Assembly: GCF_900111765.1 (NCBI RefSeq) | Contig: NZ_FOIB01000002.1 | Coordinates: forward strand, 62,001 to 126,000 | Origin: Myxococcus fulvus | GTDB taxonomy: Bacteria; Myxococcota; Myxococcia; Myxococcales; Myxococcaceae | Reading direction: 5' to 3' | DNA length: 64,000 bases | Shown: positions 59,447 to 64,000 of the stretch, piece after piece | How the letters are laid out: each line of letters begins with the position of its first letter | Position numbering within the stretch: position 1 is the stretch's first letter | Program-made: the position numbers and the translations under genes | Notes under the pieces: generated by a model | Told to the model about the DNA's origin: nothing | The model's database searches: none | Seen by the model: the letters and a program-made list of their open reading frames with translations, nothing else

Positions 59447-59511
59447 TCGGCCGGCAGGCTGGTCCCAGAACGCCGCCCCGGTCAAGCACCGGAGCGGCGG
59501 GAACGCACGCC

Positions 59512-61743
59512 TCAGCGCGGGTAGAACGTCTTGCCTTCCTTGACCATCTCCACCAGGAGCGGCGCGGGCGTGAAGCGCTCACCCAGCTTGTCCTGGTAGT
59601 GCTCCAGCTTGCGCAGCACCTCCGAGAGCCCCCGCGCGTCCGCGTAGTGGAACGGACCGCCGAGGAACGGCGGGAAGCCCAGGCCGAAGATGGCCCCCAC
59701 GTCGCCGTCGCGCGCGCTGCGGAGGATGCCCTCGCCCAGGCAGCGGATGGCCTCGTTCACCATCTGCAGCACCAGCCGCTCCGCCATCTCCGAGGCGTCG
59801 AAGCCCTTGCGCTCCTTGCCGTGCGGCAACAGGCCGTAGACGGTGGGGTCCACCTCCTTCTTCTTGCCGTTCTCGTAGAGGTAGAAGCCCTTCTGGCTCT
59901 TGCGGCCCAGCCGGCCGTCTGCCACCACCCCGTCCAGCGCCTTGGGCGCCACCATGCGCTTGCCGAAGGCCGCCTCCATCATGGGGCTGACCTTGTGGGC
60001 CACGTCGATGCCCACCTCGTCCAGCAGCGTCATCGGCCCCACCGGGAAGCCGAACTCCACCAGCGCCTTGTCCAGGGCGGCGATGTCCGCACCCTCGGCC
60101 AACAGGTACGCCGCCTCGTTCAGGTACGGCGCGAGGATGCGCGAGGTGTAGAAGCCCGGCCCGTCGTTGACGACGATGACCGTCTTGCCCTGCTTGCGCC
60201 CCACCTCCACGCACGTGGCCGTCACCTGGTCCGCCGTGCCCGCGTGGGTGATGATCTCCAACAGCGGCATCTTGTTGACCGGGCTGAAGTAATGCATGCC
60301 GATGACCTGGGCGGGCCGCTTGCTGCCCTTGGCCAGCTCGGTGATGGGGATGCTGGAGGTGTTGGACGCGAAGATGGCATCCGGCCCGGTGACGGCCTCC
60401 ACCTCCGCGAGGATGCGGTGCTTGAGCTTCAGGTCCTCGAACACCGCCTCGATGACCAGGTCCGCCGACTTGAAGCCGCTGTAGTCGGTGCCCGCGGTGA
60501 TTCGCGCCTGCTTCGCCGCCGCCTCGCGCCAGGTGAGCGAGCGCCTCTTCACGCGCTCATCCAGGATGCCCTGCACCTGCTTGAGCGCGCGCGCCACGCC
60601 CGCGTCGTCCTTGTCCTTCACGCGCACCTGCGCGCCCTGCAGCACGCCGGCCACGTACGCGATGCCGCCGCCCATCAGCCCGCCGCCCAGCACCGCGACC
60701 TTCTTGACCTCGCGCGGCTTCACGCTCGCGTCCGACGTGCCGTTCTCCTTCTTCAGCGCCGTCGTCGCGAAGAACACCTCCACCAGCCGCTTGGAGACGT
60801 CCGACATCACCAGCTCGCCGAACGCCTTCGCCTCGGCCGCCAGACCCGCCTGGCGCCCGGACTCCAGGCCCGTGCGCACCACCCGCAGGGCCTTCTCCGG
60901 AGCGGGGTACTTGCCGCGCGTCTTCTTGAGCAGCTGCTTCCTGGCCGCATCGAAGAGGACCTTGCGCCCCAGCGGGTTGTCCTCCAGCGCCACCTCCGCC
61001 CACAGCTCCTTGTTCGCCAGCCCCTGGAAGAAGCCCGCGAGCCCCTTCTTCTGCCCCCCAGACTTCAGGCCCTGGCCGTGCGCTCGCACCGGCTTGAGCG
61101 AGCCCGCCGCCAGCTCCTTCGCGCGCTGCACCGCGATGGCGCGCAGGATGGGCACCGGCACCACCTCGTCGACGATGCCCAGCTTGCGAGCCTTCGCCGG
61201 CTTGACGTTCTTGCCCGTGAGGATGAGGTCCAGCGCCGCCTGCGCGCCGATGAGCGCGGGCAGCCGCTGCGTCCCGCCAGCCCCGGGAAGCAGTCCCAGT
61301 TGCACCTCCGGCAGGCCGAGCGTCGACTTCGGGCTGTCCGTGGCGATGCGGTAGTGGCACGCCAGCGCCCACTCCAGCCCGCCGCCCAGACACGCGCCGT
61401 GGATGGCCGCGACCACGGGCTTGGGGAAGGCCTCCAGCCGGTCGAACCCCGCCTGCCCCTGCTGGCTCATCGCGGTGGCCTCCTCCGCCGTCTTCAGCGT
61501 CTGGAGGTAGTCAATCTTCGCCCCGGCGACGAAGCTGTCCTTCTTGCCGGAGATGAACACCAGGGCCTTCACCTCGGCCTCGCGCTCCGCCTCCTCCAAC
61601 AGCCGGGAGAACGCCGCGCCCACCTCCGGGCTCAGCGTGTTGACGGCGGAGTCCGGCAGGTCGAACGTGACGACGGCGACGCCGTCCTCGACCTGGAGGG
61701 AGAAGCCCTGCTTCGCCTGAAGCTCTTCGAGTTGGATGGCCAT
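59512..61743 (-). CDS. fadJ: Multifunctional fatty-acid oxidation enzyme (enoyl-CoA hydratase/3-hydroxyacyl-CoA dehydrogenase)
   Basis: A protein of 743 residues. The N-terminal crotonase domain has ACLGGGLEWALACHYRIA and LPEVQLGLLPGAGGTQRL, containing the two catalytic Glu positions. The NAD-binding domain starts VAVLGGGLMGGGIA near 345-358, and the catalytic HYFSPVNKMPLLEI (His of the His-Glu pair) follows. The C-terminal dehydrogenase domain includes GFPVGPMTLLDEVGID. The size and domain order match FadJ/FadB. It overlaps the thiolase stop by one base (TGATG), so FadI-FadJ form one operon for beta-oxidation. FadB is the alternative name; the partner order here is FadI-FadJ-like. Confidence 0.92.
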   Translation of the reverse strand: MAIQLEELQAKQGFSLQVEDGVAVVTFDLPDSAVNTLSPEVGAAFSRLLEEAEREAEVKALVFISGKKDSFVAGAKIDYLQTLKTAEEATAMSQQGQAGFDRLEAFPKPVVAAIHGACLGGGLEWALACHYRIATDSPKSTLGLPEVQLGLLPGAGGTQRLPALIGAQAALDLILTGKNVKPAKARKLGIVDEVVPVPILRAIAVQRAKELAAGSLKPVRAHGQGLKSGGQKKGLAGFFQGLANKELWAEVALEDNPLGRKVLFDAARKQLLKKTRGKYPAPEKALRVVRTGLESGRQAGLAAEAKAFGELVMSDVSKRLVEVFFATTALKKENGTSDASVKPREVKKVAVLGGGLMGGGIAYVAGVLQGAQVRVKDKDDAGVARALKQVQGILDERVKRRSLTWREAAAKQARITAGTDYSGFKSADLVIEAVFEDLKLKHRILAEVEAVTGPDAIFASNTSSIPITELAKGSKRPAQVIGMHYFSPVNKMPLLEIITHAGTADQVTATCVEVGRKQGKTVIVVNDGPGFYTSRILAPYLNEAAYLLAEGADIAALDKALVEFGFPVGPMTLLDEVGIDVAHKVSPMMEAAFGKRMVAPKALDGVVADGRLGRKSQKGFYLYENGKKKEVDPTVYGLLPHGKERKGFDASEMAERLVLQMVNEAIRCLGEGILRSARDGDVGAIFGLGFPPFLGGPFHYADARGLSEVLRKLEHYQDKLGERFTPAPLLVEMVKEGKTFYPR

Positions 61744-63044
61744 CACGCACGCTCCAGGACCACCACGGCGCCCAGACCGCCGGCGGCGCAGACGGTGCAC
61801 ATCACCGTGTTCTTGTTCCGACGCTTCAGCTCGTTGAGGGCCTGCGTGACGATGCGCGCCCCCGTCGCCCCGAAGGGATGACCGATGGCGATGGAGCCGC
61901 CCGTCACGTTCAGCCGCTCGCGGTCCACCTCCCCCACCGGCTCCGACCAGCCCGCCTTCTTCGCGAAGCTCTTCGACGCCAGCGCCTGGAGGTTGCTCGC
62001 CACCTGCGCGGCGAACGCCTCGTGCATCTCCACCAGGTCGATGTCCGACAGCTTCAGCCCCGCGCGCGACAGCGCCGTGGGCACCGCGTACACCGGCCCC
62101 TGCAACAGCTGGTCGCCCGGGTCCGTGGCCGCGTACGCGTACGAGCGCAGGTAGCCCAAGGGCTCATAGCCCAGCTCCCGCGCCCGCTCCTCGCTCATGA
62201 GCAGGAGCGCCGCCGCGCCGTCCGTCAGCGGCGACGCGTTGCCCGCCGTCACCGTGCCGTACTTCCGGTCGAACACCGGCTTCAACTTGCCCAGCGACTC
62301 CAGGCTGGAGTCCTCGCGGATGATGTTGTCGCGCGTGGCCGTCTGCTCGTACTTCGGCGGCACCGACACGTGCATCACCTCGTCGTCGAAGCGGCCGTCC
62401 TTCCACGCCGCCGCCGCGTTCTTGTGCGACGCCAGCGCGATGCGGTCCTGCTCCTCGCGGGAGATGCCGTTCTCCTTCGCCATCTTCTCCGCGCTCTCCC
62501 CCATGGACAGACCCGTGGAGTACTCGGCGATGGCGGGCGGGACGGGCACCAGGTCCTGCGCCTTGAGCTTCTGGAAGGGCTTGAGCTTCTCGCCCAGCGA
62601 GCGCCCCTTGGACGCCGCCGCCAGCGCGTGCGCCAGGGGCCGGCTGGTGAACACCGGCGGGTCCGACATCGCCTCGGTGCCGCCGGCGATGGCCACGTCC
62701 GAGTAGCCCAGCGCAATCGCGTTGCCCGCCGTCGTCAGCGCCTGGATGGACGTCGCGCACGCGCGCGTCACCGTGGCCGCTTCAATCTTGAGCGGCAGCC
62801 CCGCCGCGATGACCACCTCGCGCGCGATGGACGGCCCCGTCAGCGTCGGAATCACCTGCCCGAAGACGAGCTGGTCGATGAGGTTCGGGTCCAGGTCCGA
62901 GCGCTGCACCAGCTCCTGGACCACCATCCGCCCCAAATCCAGCGCGGTGAGCCCGGAGAACACCGTGCCCGCCTTCACGAACGGCGTCCGCAGCCCCCGG
63001 ACGATGGCCACCCTCCGGTGACTGTTGCGCTTCTGGCTTGCCAT
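61743..63044 (-). CDS. fadI: Acetyl-CoA acyltransferase (beta-oxidation thiolase)
   Basis: A protein of 433 residues. It has the active-site Cys in TRACATSIQAL near 98, the His in MHEAFAAQVASNLQALAS and the second Cys in CTVCAAGGLGAVVV. GHPFGATGARIV lies in the C-terminal third. It cleaves 3-ketoacyl-CoA to acetyl-CoA and a shortened acyl-CoA. The ATG follows GGAGGGTGAGGCACAC, a GGAGG site within about 11 bases. It lies first in the operon with fadJ, behind the promoter at 63080-63108. Confidence 0.95.
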   Translation of the reverse strand: MASQKRNSHRRVAIVRGLRTPFVKAGTVFSGLTALDLGRMVVQELVQRSDLDPNLIDQLVFGQVIPTLTGPSIAREVVIAAGLPLKIEAATVTRACATSIQALTTAGNAIALGYSDVAIAGGTEAMSDPPVFTSRPLAHALAAASKGRSLGEKLKPFQKLKAQDLVPVPPAIAEYSTGLSMGESAEKMAKENGISREEQDRIALASHKNAAAAWKDGRFDDEVMHVSVPPKYEQTATRDNIIREDSSLESLGKLKPVFDRKYGTVTAGNASPLTDGAAALLLMSEERARELGYEPLGYLRSYAYAATDPGDQLLQGPVYAVPTALSRAGLKLSDIDLVEMHEAFAAQVASNLQALASKSFAKKAGWSEPVGEVDRERLNVTGGSIAIGHPFGATGARIVTQALNELKRRNKNTVMCTVCAAGGLGAVVVLERA

Positions 63045-63079
63045 GTGTGCCTCACCCTCCTGGACCTCGAGTGGGGCAC

Positions 63080-63108
63080 TTCTAATGAGCGCTGATGCGG
63101 CGCGTCAA
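63080..63108 (-). promoter_or_regulatory. Promoter of the fadI-fadJ operon
   Basis: On the minus strand TTGACG (63103-63108) and TTAGAA (63080-63085) are separated by 17 bases, 36 bp upstream of the thiolase ATG. The -35 is near consensus; the -10 is moderate. Confidence 0.6.
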
Positions 63109-63115
63109 CCCTCTG

Positions 63116-63131
63116 TTGATTCAAGAGTCAA
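63116..63131. promoter_or_regulatory. Imperfect palindrome upstream of the fad promoter
   Basis: TTGATTCAAGAGTCAA matches TTGA-n-TC-nn-GA-n-TCAA, lying 7 bp upstream of the -35. Its position suits an activator or repressor site, perhaps responding to acyl-CoA; the regulator is unknown. Confidence 0.45.
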
Positions 63132-63175
63132 TCCGCGAGCACTTGGCGCGCGCTCCCCTCCTCCAGCGAGGGAGC

Positions 63176-63209
63176 CACGGGGCGGAGGGGGTGAGTCCTC
63201 CGCCCCGTG
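63176..63209. terminator. Strong 13-bp hairpin after the partial beta-sandwich gene
   Basis: CACGGGGCGGAGG and CCTCCGCCCCGTG form perfect 13-bp arms with an 8-base loop, beginning 41 bp beyond the stop of the minus-strand gene. It is probably its terminator, though no U-tract is seen. Confidence 0.55.
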
Positions 63210-63250
63210 TGCTTCGGTCGTCCCTCACTCACGCGAGGGACGCGGACTGA

Positions 63251-64000
63251 CTACTTCTTCCCGTCGGCCTGCGGTCCCAGGACGATGTCGAAGCGGACAC
63301 CGCCCGCCTCCTCGACCTTGTCGGGCTGCTCGGGGCTGGCCGAGTGCTGGACCACTTCGACGGCGAAGCGGCCCTGCTCCACGGCGGTGCCCTGCGAGAC
63401 GAAGCGGACGTTGACGTGGTGCGCGCCGTCCGCGTCCAGCCACAGGCCATCCAGCCGGGCCCCCTGCGGGTCGACGATGCGCACGGTCTGCTCGCCCACC
63501 ACCTCGAAGCCATGGCCCTCGCGGCCCCAGCGGTCCCACAGCTCGGTGGGCAGCGTGACGAGCACCTGACCACGCTCCAGGAAGGACGGCAGGTCCACGT
63601 CGCCGTTGCGGATCTCCAGGTGCGCCAGGCTCGGCCTGTCCGTCAGCAGGTTGCGCACGCGGAAGTCGAAGTCGCGCACGGGCGCGAAGGGCGACAGGTT
63701 GACGACGTTGACGTTCTTCCACGCCAGGTTGTTGTTCCAGCGCGTGTTGTTGAGCGTGTTGGAGTTGGTCAGCTCCACCAGCGTCATCGGGTCCTGCGAG
63801 GACACCCAGCGCGTCAGCAGGCAGTAGTGGCCCGGCGCGGGCACGCCGTTCCACGGCACCATCACCTCGATGTTGGCGCCCGGGGCGATGCTGGCCACGG
63901 AGATGGAGCCGATGGGCGCCCAGTCCATGGGCCACAGCGCCGCGCCACCCGAGCCCGTGTAGTAGACGTGCAGCGTGCCGCTGGCCGCGTTGCCGATGGG
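63251..64000 (-). CDS. Beta-sandwich (CARDB/Ig-like) protein, C-terminal part (partial)
   Basis: About 249 residues are visible, continuing off the right edge. The stop is TAG at 63251-63253. The segment GTLHVYYTGSGG...VMVPWNGVPAPGHYCLLTRWVSSQDPM followed by NNNLAWKNVNVVN matches a common extracellular beta-sandwich pattern (W..P...GHYCLLARx...DP and NNxIAWKNV). It is seen after peptidase-like or surface domains in many proteobacterial and myxobacterial proteins. The rest is beta-rich. No catalytic domain is visible in this part, and a secreted or surface location is likely. The function is unknown. Confidence 0.6.
   Translation of the reverse strand, partial: PIGNAASGTLHVYYTGSGGAALWPMDWAPIGSISVASIAPGANIEVMVPWNGVPAPGHYCLLTRWVSSQDPMTLVELTNSNTLNNTRWNNNLAWKNVNVVNLSPFAPVRDFDFRVRNLLTDRPSLAHLEIRNGDVDLPSFLERGQVLVTLPTELWDRWGREGHGFEVVGEQTVRIVDPQGARLDGLWLDADGAHHVNVRFVSQGTAVEQGRFAVEVVQHSASPEQPDKVEEAGGVRFDIVLGPQADGKK

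Overview
The window is a GC-rich (my estimate is about 70%, not counted) bacterial chromosome segment. I read it as myxobacterial, most likely Myxococcaceae (Myxococcus-like). The reasons are a MYXO-CTERM sorting tail (gene 3730-5022), a recN promoter site resembling the Myxococcus SOS box, many lipoproteins, a sigma-54 activator paired with a histidine kinase, several GGDEF-derived proteins and abundant GTG/TTG starts. I see no rRNA, tRNA, CRISPR, prophage or insertion sequence. Coding density is high, and many neighbours overlap by 1-4 bp.

Layout. 1-5 kb: the end of an Hsp70-family protein, a small zinc-ribbon-like protein, a secreted 5'-nucleotidase lipoprotein and a MYXO-CTERM beta-propeller protein. 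5-15 kb: a surface polysaccharide region with gmd and rmd (GDP-rhamnose supply), a GT4, a double-GT4 fusion, a coiled-coil protein with a low-complexity tail, a 64-bp tandem repeat and a GT2. NADAR, HEAT-like and lipoprotein genes sit among them. 15-21.5 kb: a 1259-residue GltD/PyrK-like flavoprotein fusion, a lipoprotein, SixA phosphatase, CyaY frataxin and a degenerate receiver-GGDEF protein. 21.4-28 kb: the translation/secretion block rpsB-tsf-pyrH-frr, then secA. 28-37.5 kb: an RlmM-like RNA methyltransferase, a degenerate GGDEF protein, an M23 peptidase, a PP2C phosphatase, recN and a SWIM/SNF2 helicase. 37.6-43.5 kb: a 2-hydroxyacid dehydrogenase overlapping apt, an alpha/beta-fold protein resembling cofactor-free quinolone dioxygenases, a TetR regulator with a clear promoter/operator, and a tightly overlapping MFS-coaD-metallo-beta-lactamase operon. 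43.5-50 kb: a lipoprotein glucan-branching-like GH13 enzyme, a second 5'-nucleotidase-family protein, an ethylene-forming enzyme homologue, a YdcF protein and NAD kinase. 50-56 kb: rarA, an NtrC-type regulator with its receiver-bearing histidine kinase, and a diguanylate cyclase. 56-59.5 kb: GT2, ChbG/HpnK deacetylase, SAM methyltransferase and PIG-V-type glycosyltransferase. 59.5-64 kb: the fatty-acid beta-oxidation pair (multifunctional FadJ-like and thiolase) behind a good promoter and palindrome, then a partial beta-sandwich protein running off the window.

The most interesting item is the gene at 47500-48582. It matches, residue number for residue number as I recall them, the iron, 2-oxoglutarate and L-arginine ligands of the Pseudomonas ethylene-forming enzyme. 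Other leads are the quinolone-dioxygenase-like protein beside its TetR gene, the single-chain Nfn-like flavoprotein, the 64-bp repeat that starts inside a stop-codon region, and the probable LexA box at recN. Family comparisons come from memory of family sequences; no search was run.
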